Shown: positions 46,439-56,418 of the stretch, piece after piece
Layout: each line of letters opens with the position of its first letter
Position numbering within the stretch: position 1 is the first letter of the stretch
From: Bolinopsis microptera
Taxonomy: Eukaryota > Ctenophora > Tentaculata > Lobata > Bolinopsidae
NCBI RefSeq assembly: GCF_026151205.1
Contig: NC_087080.1
Location: forward strand, 8,707,720 to 8,771,719
Length of the DNA: 64,000 nucleotides
Direction of reading: 5' to 3'
Notes under the pieces: generated by a model
Told to the model about the DNA's origin: nothing
Databases searched by the model: none
Seen by the model: only the letters and a program-made list of their open reading frames with translations
Made by a program: the position numbers and the translations under genes

Positions 46439-47673
46439 CTGCAGAGAATTCCAACTTGTTCATCTCCCCAACACAGTCATGTAGAGAGGATATCATGGCG
46501 TTGTTGCAGATTTCCAATTGGGCGGAATCAGAAGGATCCAACTCCAAACTAACCTGATGTAAACACAGGGTCATTTACAGATTTGATTAATTTACAGATT
46601 TAATTAATTTACAGATTAATTAATTAATTTACAGATTTAATTAAGAGACATCAGTTAAATTTATTTAGTCTAATGTTTATTTTATCAAAGCCTCCTTTTC
46701 TGGTATCCACAAAACAAGCAGAGTTTGGGCGTTGCCTCCCTTACTGTAATTGCTATACAGTATACACATTACACATGACAATTTTTGGAGGTTGCAAACT
46801 AACATTAATGAAGCTTTGTAAAATAAACCTGTTGCACCATCCCAGACATGGTATCTTCGAGTAAACTGAGGTATCCGTTGACCTCTGCCAACTTCCGCTG
46901 CAAGTCGTTTATATTGTGACGAGATGCACTGAAAGTAACACTAATGTTAGTACAAAGAAATCTTGAACTCGATTATCTAAATGATTATCATTACATCTAA
47001 CTTAAAAACCTGCCAAGCGATCTATGATCTAACATAGCTGTACAAGATGAGTATATAATAATACTATAATTAGGAGCTTTACCTACAAAAATATCTAACA
47101 TTTTCTGTAATATGCATAACATTCTAGCTTAAGAAAGTAAAGAAATTTAAAATACTTTTCAGAGTTGTTTAAAGCAGGGGGACGGTATATTGTTTCCTCG
47201 AGTGACCGGGCCCACCTGTCCCGGTCATCAGCGTCAGCAGCTCTGAAGTGGAACGTTTTCCCTTCTACACTTATTGTAAATGTGCTGTCATCTGTATCGT
47301 CAATACCTGTGGAAGTTCATGTAAGTAATAATTAACTTATTGCTTAGTTGATAAGGAATTTGAGTTCCGTTTTTAAAATACTACAATGTTCCTTTTTTAT
47401 ACGTAAAGCAAAGGTTGAACCTGCAATAGAAATCAGCTCTAGATAAACAGATATACTGCACATGTTTTGTGGCACATTATAGAAAAATACTGGCAACATC
47501 AAATACTAACCAATAATTGCACCCTTTAAGAAGATTTTGCCACGCTTGATATCTTTCCTGACTTTCTCCTTACTGGTGTAATAATTAAGGCATAAGGTGT
47601 GCTCATCTAAGACAAAAAATCTTAGCTGCCATCCTTTCATCATGTTTGTCCATTTTGAGAGAGGCCCTTCCAT
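46439..47673 (-). CDS. OSBPL9-like: ORP9/11-like oxysterol-binding-protein-related protein, 5' part (PH domain)
   Basis: Four exons, 5' to 3': 47673-47511, 47306-47156, 46928-46829 and 46553-46439, all GT-AG and in matching phase. Exon 1 starts with ATG and reads [20 protein letters not shown], then SYYTSKEK-type strand sequence, the N-terminal half of a PH domain. Exon 2 gives [20 protein letters not shown] then [16 protein letters not shown], the C-terminal PH strand and helix with its conserved Trp. Exon 3 encodes a helical segment ([19 protein letters not shown]) and exon 4 continues ([20 protein letters not shown]). The pattern matches ORP9/10/11, lipid-transfer proteins at ER-Golgi/endosome contacts whose PH domain binds phosphoinositides. 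The sterol/lipid-binding ORD domain must lie further left or outside the window; it was not found. No frameshift is seen. Confidence 0.85.
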
Positions 47674-48800
47674 AAACCTAAAGCTTGAAGTTTGTTAAAA
47701 ACGATTAACATTTAACGCAGAAAGTTTAGCAAGCAGAGAAAAATGGTGAGCTAAAAATGTACAGTGGATTCCATTTTTGCGATATTGTTACCAGTGAGTG
47801 TCAATTACGAGTCTGGAAAATTTGTTTAGCACAAGGCCGAGACCCTTTAACGTATCCATAGTAAGTATTGTGACGATGTGACACCTCTAACACAGGAACG
47901 ACTGAGGAAGAGGAAAGTGTTCACAATATCCAACTTAGCATAGTAAACTTAAAATATCTCTGGCTGTAGATTGACAATTCTGACGGTATTTATTAAATCA
48001 ACTGAGAAACATTCGTGATTCGTCACTTGCTATTAAAACATGGGCACCTTCTTCTTCCTTAGACATCATCAATGTCGTGATCAAACCCCTTAATTGATAA
48101 TTATGGACCTCCATGGTCTCTTCTGAAGCACGAATGACCACAATTTCTGAAGTCCAAGGAAAGTTCAGAATTTTCTCTAAACACTGAATTTTAAATTTTG
48201 TAAATCATTGGTTGTGATCCGGAAGCAGAGTTATGACTAAACGAAAATTGTAGGTTTTAAACACTGTGTAGTGGCATAACGTTGCCTGTCGCCAACATGC
48301 AACGTTGTTCCTCTCTGAGTCATGAAATAATTAATGTTTCTTGGACACTGCTTAGTTTATACAGGGTGGGCCAAAAGTCAGTGGGCATACGTTGGCCTTA
48401 ATAGCTCAAATCGAAAAATATTCGAGTTCATTTTTTTCAAATGAAGGTTCATTTTTGCATTTATTTGATAGTTTGGATGATCGGATTGAGCTAAATTTTA
48501 AATTAAATTAGTGCTCATCGGTGGTTTTAATTTAATTTGTTTGTAGAAGTAACACATTTTATTTTGCTGTAGCGCTCGATTTCATGATTAGACAAGAATA
48601 TGCGTGCGGCACAGCACCAGTGACCAGACACGTTAACAATTTAATTTGATATCATTTTATTTATAATTTTAGAATATATTTAAACGCAACAATCCTTTCT
48701 ATTACATATGATATAATTATTCAAACAATATACACATAATATAGCAATGACCCTATATAAAATCTACCCAGATTTAAGAATTAAAAAAATTTCCTAACCA
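47674..48800. other. 5' flank of the ORP9-like gene; a possible transposon end
   Basis: No exon recognised. At about 48361, ACAGGGTGGGCCAAAAGT preceded by TA looks like the end of a Tc1/mariner-type element, but no matching opposite end was found. Confidence 0.3.
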
Positions 48801-48809
48801 ATCAAAAAT

Positions 48810-49190
48810 TACCCTTGGCCTTGTGGCTCCAAGTTAAGATCTAGACTGTTTATATCAACAATGTTTTTTCTCGCACCTCTGTCTCCACAGAGAGAAATCA
48901 CTGTTGTTCTTAGGATTTCAAAGCGAAGGCGCTTTCTAATGTATCCTACAGTATCCGAGTACCTCTGGCCAGTGTGGTACTCCATCTTACTGGCCAGCTC
49001 TTAACCAGTCTTTCAGCTTCACCACCCATTCCACCAGAAGTCGAGAAAACTAAAGGTGTGAAGCTTCTTTTCTCCACTTCAAGAACCCTTGCGTTGTAAC
49101 ATCGCTTTTTCTCATTTTCATCCTTTCTATTACTATTGATCAATGTTGTATCATATCGTGACCCCCATTCACAGGAGGAGCAAAGTGCAA
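48810..49190 (-). pseudogene. C-terminal fragment of a retroelement-type ORF
   Basis: From 49190 leftwards the minus strand reads RVLEVEKRSFTPLVFSTSGG then GGEAERLVK; one frame over, near 49005, it continues YHTGQRYSDTVGYIRKRLRF and EILRTTVISLCGDRG. From memory, this combination (E-V-E-x-x-x-FTPLVFS-x-x-GGMG, then IR-x-RLRF-x-LLR) is common at the C-terminus of reverse-transcriptase-type ORFs in marine invertebrate genomes. A frameshift and lack of upstream domains mark it as dead. Class assignment is tentative. Confidence 0.45.
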
Positions 49191-49199
49191 AGAAACTGT

Positions 49200-50330
49200 T
49201 ACTAACGGCTACTAACGGCTACTAACTGCCACTAACTGCTTAGCTACTAACATGTACTTACCCTTAAATATAAATACTAACAAGAATTGCGCCAGCGCCG
49301 GTTGTTTCGAATTTCGTTTTGGCGGACGCTAGATTTCCATTCCACACTTACTATAAATTTAAGTATAAGCTTCAATCAGCTCACTTCAATTTTCATGATA
49401 ATAATACTTCAATTGATATAATTAGTCATCAAATACGGGAAACACTTGAAATTCAATTCAATTGCCGTAGAACTTAATTTGTATCTGTAATTCAAGAAAT
49501 TGTAAGCAAATGTAAACTATACTAGTGTACACATCAATACACTACGCGTGCCACGTACAACTTGGGCTTATAACCTAATATTATACATTACATCGTATAC
49601 ATTAAAACACAGTCACGCCGCGCATTCATAAATCACAGGCTATTTATACATCACATCTCCGCAAGCAACCCTCGCGCGCGCGCAACTTTTCCGTTGCACG
49701 GTAACGGACGTAAGGAAAGAATTGAAGGAAGGAAACACGACATACTTAAACTAGGCCGTGCGCCATCGACCGTAAGACGCGCGCGCTGACCATTGAATAG
49801 TTTTTTAGCTCGTATTTCGGCCAGCTAGCACATTATTTCGGAAACAATCAAAAAGTTATGATACTTATAACAATTTTGTTGAAATTTGGTCAGCTTACGT
49901 AAACACTTATGTTTTACTAAACCTAAATTAGTTTGATATGAGTAATTTTGATGGTCAGAATTTGAGTTATCAACGAATTTATACCTATTTTGTCATTTTT
50001 AGACCTCTTAATCAAGGCCAATTTCTCCCAACTAATTAAAGTTCGGTAGTTAAGTATTAAACAGGATTAAACAGGATTAAACATAAATTTGTCAATGAGA
50101 GCCCTAACACTCACGTCTTGACTATACATCAATATAATAGAAATAAATAGATAAATAATGTGCAAGAGTTTTCTTAAAATAAAAATTTAAAAATCATAAA
50201 AATTTAACTTCGTCACATCTTTTGTTGAAAGAGAAACAAGTGCAAAGAAAATAATTTAATTCCCATGAACATGTTCCAAAATGATATGATATGTTGATCG
50301 TGATATGAAATGAAATGAAGCTCGACTTGA
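49200..50330. other. Non-coding; short ACTAACGGCT tandem repeat; 3' flank of the LINE
   Basis: Four to five copies of ACTAACGGCT/ACTAACTGC lie at 49199-49245. The rest is AT-rich with a GC-rich block (CGCGCGCGC) near 49672. The LINE 3' tail probably lies within about 50160-50333. Confidence 0.35.
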
Positions 50331-50333
50331 CCG

Positions 50334-53176
50334 TCACGTGTCCGCAGAGGAGTTTTGTTGAGGTGTAGCGGGGACTTTACAGCTGGACTTCAGCAGATCT
50401 TTCTTAGTGACTTCCTTCTTCGGGAAACGCCTGTTGTTTGCTCTCACCAAGAACCTCGCTGTCTCTCTTATGAGGCTGGTATCTGTGAATAGCCCCTCTA
50501 AGTTAGCGAAAAGACAGGTTTTGGCTCTCTGACTAAAGCGGTGTCGGTAGTCTTCATACAGGGAGCAGGTCCGGAGGACGTGTACCTCATCTTCGATGAT
50601 GGGGTCGAAGAATGGCATTTCTGCGAAATTTTCGAGCATGTCCATGTCCTCTGTTGAGCAAGCTTTACATATCCGAGGTACGATCTGGTTTCTTTTGTGG
50701 GTTCCATGACGTCCTGTCTCAATATTGAAATTGTGTGAGCTTGATCTGAATTGAGCCAGCTTTTTGGATTCAGCGTGCGACAGATTCATATTGAGGTACT
50801 GCTCATAGCCAAAACTCATCTTTATGGTGTTGTAGAACGTTAGTTTCTTGTTGTTCCATCTCTCAGTGTTCCATATCTGCCTGAAGTTGGAACGCATCGC
50901 TTCTTTGATTTGTGAAGGTGAGAGTTTTAGATGATGTCCATTGGGTTGGTTTAGAACCGACCGTGCGGTCTCGATGTTGGTGTTCCAAGAAAGACTGAGG
51001 CTGCGTTGCTCTTTGAAGGCATGTCGCACAAGACTGTTAGATCCAGCTTTCTCCATTTTATCTAATCTTTCCCAGTAGTTATACACTTGGGATGATAGCT
51101 CTATCGCCAAAGGGTAGCGTCCTGTGTCACCCCAAATTGCCGCATTTGATGTTTGTTTATTGACGTTGAGAGTCCACTTGAGAAACGAGATGTGAAGTTT
51201 TTCTAGTGGATCTTGCCTGATCTGTTTTAGGTTGGGAAAGTTACCCGATGAGAAGGCACCCATGAAGTATGTCTGAGGGAGCCAAATCTGGCATCCATAA
51301 GAGACTACTGGGACTATAAGTGCATCGAAGAGTTTAAATATTATCTCTTTCCTTATGTGTCGTAAGTCTATCATGCTTTTAAGCGAAAAATAACTCCGAA
51401 GTCCTTTCTGCCTAAGTTTGGACTGTGCGACCTTCAGGGATCCTGTCAGAGTGAAAGTCATTCCTAGGTACGTGTACTCACGAACTGAGTCGATCGGTGT
51501 TAAACCAAAAGCGAAGGTCTTGCTGTCTTTGAGTATACGACCAGCGCGGTTGAACACCATGATAGCGGTTTTAGACATGTTGACCACTAGGCCCCACTCC
51601 TGACAGTAGGCGTACAGAACAGAGAGCATTTTATGTAGGCTTTCAGGATTCAAAGCCAAAAGTACTAAGTCATCAGCCCAGAGCAGATGTGTCACCTTGA
51701 TGGAGTTAATGGTGGGCACTTCGATGTTATCTAGCTCGTTCAGTTCTTCGGAGAGGGCATGTACGAAGCATTTGAACAGTTCCGGGGACATGGGATGCCC
51801 TTGTTCAGTTCCACAGAGGACGTCAATCTTCTCAGAGAGCTTGTTGAGGAGTTTTATTTTTGCAGATGAATGGGTGTACATGTGTTCCATACAATTGAAA
51901 AATCGCCCTTGAACTCCTAGTTTCCAAAGTTTGTAGAGTAGCGCTTCCCTACAAACAGTGTCAAAAGCCTTTGCATAGTCTACAAAGCAAGAGAAGACTC
52001 GTTTCTTTTCGACTTTAACATATTTTTCAATGCATGTTGAGAGCGTTAGTATTGATCTGCTGTTTGAGCACCCTTGCAGAAACCCAATTGGTTTGGAGTA
52101 TCAGGGTTCACTACGGATCTAAATTCAATTAGTCGGTTGAGCAAAATTCCCGCAAAGAGTTTTCCCAAGTTGCTGGCCACTGCTATCGCACGGTAGTTGT
52201 TTGGGTCATAAACATTACCCTTTTTATGTAGCGGAGTCACGACAGATGTGCTCCACGGGTAGACACCAAATGACAGACATTGGTTGAATAGGTGCAACAC
52301 AGCTGATTGCATGTTATTTCCCGATGATTTTAGGAACTCATTAGATATCATATCTTCGGACACTGCCTTATTTTTTTTAAGCGTCCTGATGTTGTTACAC
52401 AGCTCTTCAGAAGAGATATCATGGTCGAGAATTTCCGTAATGCTTGATTGTGTGGTGTCTTTTACCATCTCGTTTTGTAGCCCTGTGATTTTTAGGTTGT
52501 CCATAGATGGTTTGCTGTAAAGATCTTTGAAGAATTTACAGAAATTGAACATATCAAACACGTCCAGCGTACTGTCTTTAGTTTTCATCTGTTTGAGTCT
52601 CTTGAATCTCCCCCAGTTGACATTTTTGCCTGACTCAATGTCTCTGCAGAGTTCTTCAATGAAGGCAGACCTCTTCGACTTGATGAGTTTCCTATAAGAT
52701 CGACGCGTATCGTAGTACAATTCCCTGAGATATTGACTTGATGGGTTTTTCCCGTATGATTTAGCCAGCCTATTAAGCTCCCGTTTGCTGTTGATGCATG
52801 ACCCATCAAACCATGGGGATTTTGGCTTCATCCGGTGCCTTTTGACTCTGTACTTACTTCCTGGTTTCGGTTTGGTTTGCGAGTTGGATTTTTTCGGCAA
52901 AACCGTGCCCGCTAATTCCTGGTACAGAGAGACGAGATTACTATTAAGTTCGAGTACGTCGTTTTTATTGTTGCAACGGGTTGCCGATATCCTGGTTATC
53001 TTCGTTTGGAATTCCGGAGAATTTTGAGCAGCCAGAAAGTTGAAGTGAGTCCCTTCGTCTTCGTTGTTCCATTTGTAAGTATGATTGAAAAGTTCTGACA
53101 AATCTTCAGCATGATTCATGTTCAGGAACCAAAGATATGACAAAATAATACGACAAAAATCAACGAATTTTGTCAA
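50334..53176 (-). mobile_element. 5'-truncated LINE (non-LTR retrotransposon) with one frameshift
   Basis: Two long frames on the minus strand (53176-52046 and 51890-50334) belong to one reverse transcriptase ORF. The first carries a linker region with W/C/R-rich spacing, then VTPLHKKGN...NNYRAIAVAS (fingers) and NQLGFCKGAQTADQ. A one-base frameshift near 52047 moves the reading to the second frame. That frame holds FVDYAKAFDTV (motif A; catalytic Asp), GTEQGHPMSPELF (motif B), LLWADDLVLLA (motif C; catalytic Asp pair) and WGLVVNMSKT (motif D). A C-terminal H-x-L-x-x-C...Y-x-x-R zinc-like tail follows (HVLRTCSLYEDYRHRF). No apurinic endonuclease domain is present upstream, so the copy is 5'-truncated. 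The single frameshift suggests recent insertion. Clade not determined. Confidence 0.9.
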
Positions 53177-53258
53177 ATTGCGCGACTTTTATACATAATT
53201 TTGCTTGCTAAAGCCGTGCACCATCAAATATGGCACCTAGGCGAAAGTTTCGCGAAAC

Positions 53259-54481
53259 CAGGGGTGTAGGAATGATTTTCTTCATGGGGGGGCCAAATTC
53301 TAAATATTTTTTGGCGCTTCGCACCAAAGCCTTAATTTCGGGGGCCTCACGACAAATCGCGATTTTTTTCAGTTCTCCATGTCATATTGCGCATTTTCCT
53401 TTAAATCTGAGGACCAAATATCACGTTTTCTATAATTAGTATATGAAACCAATCAGTGTCACTTCCACAACCTTCCAAATGTAGGTACTTCAAAAAAACC
53501 GAAAAAAATATTTTCGGCTCAGAATGATCAGGGTAGTATAGCAACAAAAGTAGTTTCCAAGAAAACTTTGAAAATTTTTGACTTCGAAAATTTTCGGTCC
53601 GAGTCATTCTCGAAACGTACCTCTGAAAGCAGAGCTCCCGCTTCCGATCTCGTATTGCGAAGGGGAGGCCAGCCTTCCGAGATCCCATTACAAAGGGGAA
53701 CCCTCGAGTCCAAATTCGTATATCGAACCTCGAAAACCGAAAAAAATATTGTTGGCTCATAATGATCAGGGTAGCATGAAACATGAACAAAAGTAGTTTC
53801 CAAGAAAACTTTGAAAATTTTTGACTTCGAAAATTTTCGGTCCGAGTCATTCTCGAAACGTACCTCTGAAAGCAGAGCTCCCGCTTCCGATCTCGTATTG
53901 TGAAGGGGAGGCCTGCCTTCCGAGATCCCATTACAAAGGGGAACCCTCGAGTCCAAATTCGTATATCGAACCTCGAAAACCGAACAAAATATTTTTGGCT
54001 CATAATGATCAGGGTAGCATGAAACATGAACAAAAGTAGTTTCCAAGAAAACTTTAAAAATTTTTGACTTAGAAAATTTTCGGTCCGAGTCATTCTCGAT
54101 ACGTACCTCTGAAAGCAGAGCTCCCGCTTCCGATCTCGTATTGCGAAGGGGAGGCCAGTCTTCCGAGATCCCATTACAAAGGGGAACCCTCGAGTCCAAA
54201 TTCGTATATCGAACCTCGAAAACCGAAAAAAATATTGTTGGCTCATAATGATCAGGGTAGCATGAAACATGAACAAAAGTAGTTTCCAAGAAAACTTTGA
54301 AAATTTTTGACTTACAAAATTTTTGAGTTAAACATTTTTTGACTTGGAAAATTTTCGGGAAAATTGTTTTTCCAAAAATTTTTAGAAACCTAAATTAAAA
54401 AGTTGGCCCTTTTTGGCCCCTTGCCCAGATTTCATGGGGGGGCGATGGCCCCCCCTGCCCCCCCCGCTTCCTACACCCCTG
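53259..54481. mobile_element. Non-autonomous hAT-like element, CAGGGGTGTAGGAA ends
   Basis: The ends are CAGGGGTGTAGGAA and its reverse complement, the classic hAT form (CAG-GGG-TGTAG followed by G-runs). The flanks are CGCGAAAC (53251-53258) and GGCGAAAC (54482-54489), an 8-bp duplication with one mismatch. Inside lie G-rich subterminal blocks and 3.4 copies of the ~243-bp repeat. There is no transposase. It sits about 80 bp from the 5' edge of the LINE. The ~290-codon minus-strand frames inside are caused by the 243-bp period, which is divisible by three. Confidence 0.85.
53500..54330 (+). repeat. 243-bp tandem repeats (copy set 3)
   Basis: GGCTCATAATGATCAGGGTA recurs at 53754, 53997 and 54240, exactly 243 bp apart, with an earlier diverged start near 53515. 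The family is the same as at 190-1235 and 37545-38085. Confidence 0.95.
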
Positions 54482-54604
54482 GGCGAAACTCACTGATTAT
54501 TCCAAAAAGGTATGACAAATTTGGTACTGTGAAAATTCTCACAGTCTCTAGAAAACAATGGTACAAAAATTTTGAAAATCCGAGCAAGTTTATTTTTATC
54601 GTGC

Positions 54605-54745
54605 ACCCCCTAATTAAACCCACCTATCTCGTTCTCCAAAATCCACGTTTTTCTGCAAAAATCTCCATTCATAACCTTTCACTATTGCCTTTTTACAAAA
54701 GGGTGAAATGGAAAAAATCTCTTTGGGTTGCTTTCGAGTCGATAC
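54605..54745 (+). repeat. ~140-bp dispersed repeat, copy 2
   Basis: CTCGTTCTCCAAAATCCA, CATAACCTTTCACT, TTTTTACAAAAGGGTG and AATCTCTTTGGGTTGC match the reverse of 11165-11310. Confidence 0.6.
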
Positions 54746-54898
54746 CTAGTTTTTTAGGATAAGGGCGGTAGTTAGTGTCCAGTTAGCTATTGTTTATTGA
54801 ATCTTTATTGCAGAGTAGTGAGAGTACAGCTGCCTTCGGGTAGTTCTTCTTAATTTTAATAGATTAAGAAGAATTGTAATAGATTAAGAAGAATTGTA

Positions 54899-55936
54899 AT
54901 AGATTAAGAAGAACTAGTATAGGTAGTATTTAGAGGTAAATAGTATAGTGGTAAATAGTGGTAAATAGTGGTAAATAGTGGTAAATAGTGTAGTAGTAAT
55001 ATGGGTGAATAGTATAGTGAGAATAATGGCGGCGGTCGTGCTTGCCAGCACTGTGATATCGCGTGATCGAGACAGTTTTTCGCCAATATCTTTCCAGGGG
55101 AGCATTTTAACCCTATGTCATGGGGGTGATTCGGAATCAGCGTCCGAAGATACATCGATTCAAGTTGGTTTCAACTGTCGGGTGGGGGCCGGGGGGGGGG
55201 GGGCCTTTTAGAAAAATCTTGAAGATCGAGTCTAGCACACTCGAGTTATAATCTATATTGAACAACCATTACATAACAGTGTTACACATCTCTTAATATA
55301 ACTTATAGTGCTCTGATACGCACATGGGACACAATTCAGGAATAATAACTCCCACGTGACACAGGGATGACACCCACGTGTTGCATTTCGTCCCGCTCAC
55401 AGCAACGCAATACTAGAACGTGTCACAAATATATTTCCACGTGCCGCATTATATATTCTCGTTCCTACAATTGGCACGACTTGTGGGTCATATATCAGTG
55501 ACCTCATACTCTCTTTGTCACTCCGTTTTTTGTCTGTTTGTTGTTGTGTCTTTAGTTACATAAAAACAACTATAGCTGTACCATGTTTACATTGTAAATT
55601 CAGCGATTTAATGAATTGAGCAAATGGTCCGTGTTTGTGCGAGATCTTATCAGTACCGAGTCTTAATTGCAGTATATGTTAGCAGTTCTTAGTTCCGGGC
55701 TCGATCAGTTAATTATCTGTGCCGGCTAGTTATTTTATAGATACACATTGTATCGGGAATTGCACTAAAGCAGGTTTTTAGGAAACAAGGGCAGAAATAA
55801 TGGAATAAATGGTCCATGGAATTGGAGGGGGTTCAACAAATATGTTCTTTTTTAAACGATTCCCGCAAGCAAACATTATTTAATTTTATTAGTTTAAATA
55901 TAGATTATTACATCTATAACTGATCCTTAAACTAGG
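54899..55936 (+). repeat. ~1-kb direct repeat, copy 1
   Basis: Begins AGATTAAGAAGAACTAGTATA and includes ATGGCGGCGGTCGTGCTTGC, a G-run near 55185-55202, TCCCACGTGACACAGGGATG and TGTATCGGGAATTGCACTAA. It is near-identical to 60315-61273. A (GTAAATAGTG)n stretch at 54935-54990 is found only here. Confidence 0.9.
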
Positions 55937-56250
55937 ATTGTCAAATCGTATGGTGCGGTACTCTAAAAGTATAAACGACAATTATAAACAACAAGTGTGT
56001 CACAATTACTTTGCGATTCCGCAATTGCCTAAAATTTCTAAACGTGGGGTGATCAGCTCTAGTGCCAGGGGCTATTCCATGATCAAATAATTTATCGCAA
56101 TAAAATGAACTTATACAATATTCTACTTTTTCTCCGATAACAAGTTGACATCAAGTCTTGAAAATTATTCGAGAAGACATCGAACGCTGTAAGAAGATGA
56201 CGATCAGACCTCATTATTATACAATATTCGTAAAATAGCGATTATTATCA

Positions 56251-56388
56251 TGGTAGACTACGTTACACATGAAGATGAAGATGAATCTCCATCTTATGAA
56301 CAGGGAGCAGATACCTCTCAACAACAACAGTACCCTCAACAAGGGTACCCACCTCAATTTAATTTATTTACTGAGATAAAATAAAATT
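56251..56388 (+). other. Duplicated first exon of the CD225 gene (diverged, dead-end frame)
   Basis: ATG frame beginning MVDYVTHEDEDESPSYEQGA, then a QQQQYPQQGYPPQ tract like the functional first exon at 56419. After the PPQ repeat it runs into FNLFTEIK and a stop instead of a donor. Both copies are preceded by a CGA-TATTAT context. Either an exon duplication that decayed or an alternative first exon. Confidence 0.55.
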
Positions 56389-56418
56389 CTCATAAAATAC
56401 ATCGAAGTAGCGACTATT

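Noticed and set aside
48355-48385. Tc1/mariner-type end TA-CAGGGTGGGCCAAAAGT, and a similar CAGGGTGTACCAC at about 27371
   Set aside because: No matching opposite end or transposase was found in the window, so an element cannot be delimited.
53401-54289. Long minus-strand frames of 253-291 codons over the hAT-like element
   Set aside because: They are created by a 243-bp tandem repeat whose period is divisible by three; the translation simply repeats every 81 residues and lies inside a non-coding element.
54403-54762. 119-codon forward frame across the right end of the hAT-like element
   Set aside because: It crosses an element boundary and continues into a dispersed repeat also found at 11.2 kb; the frame is accidental.
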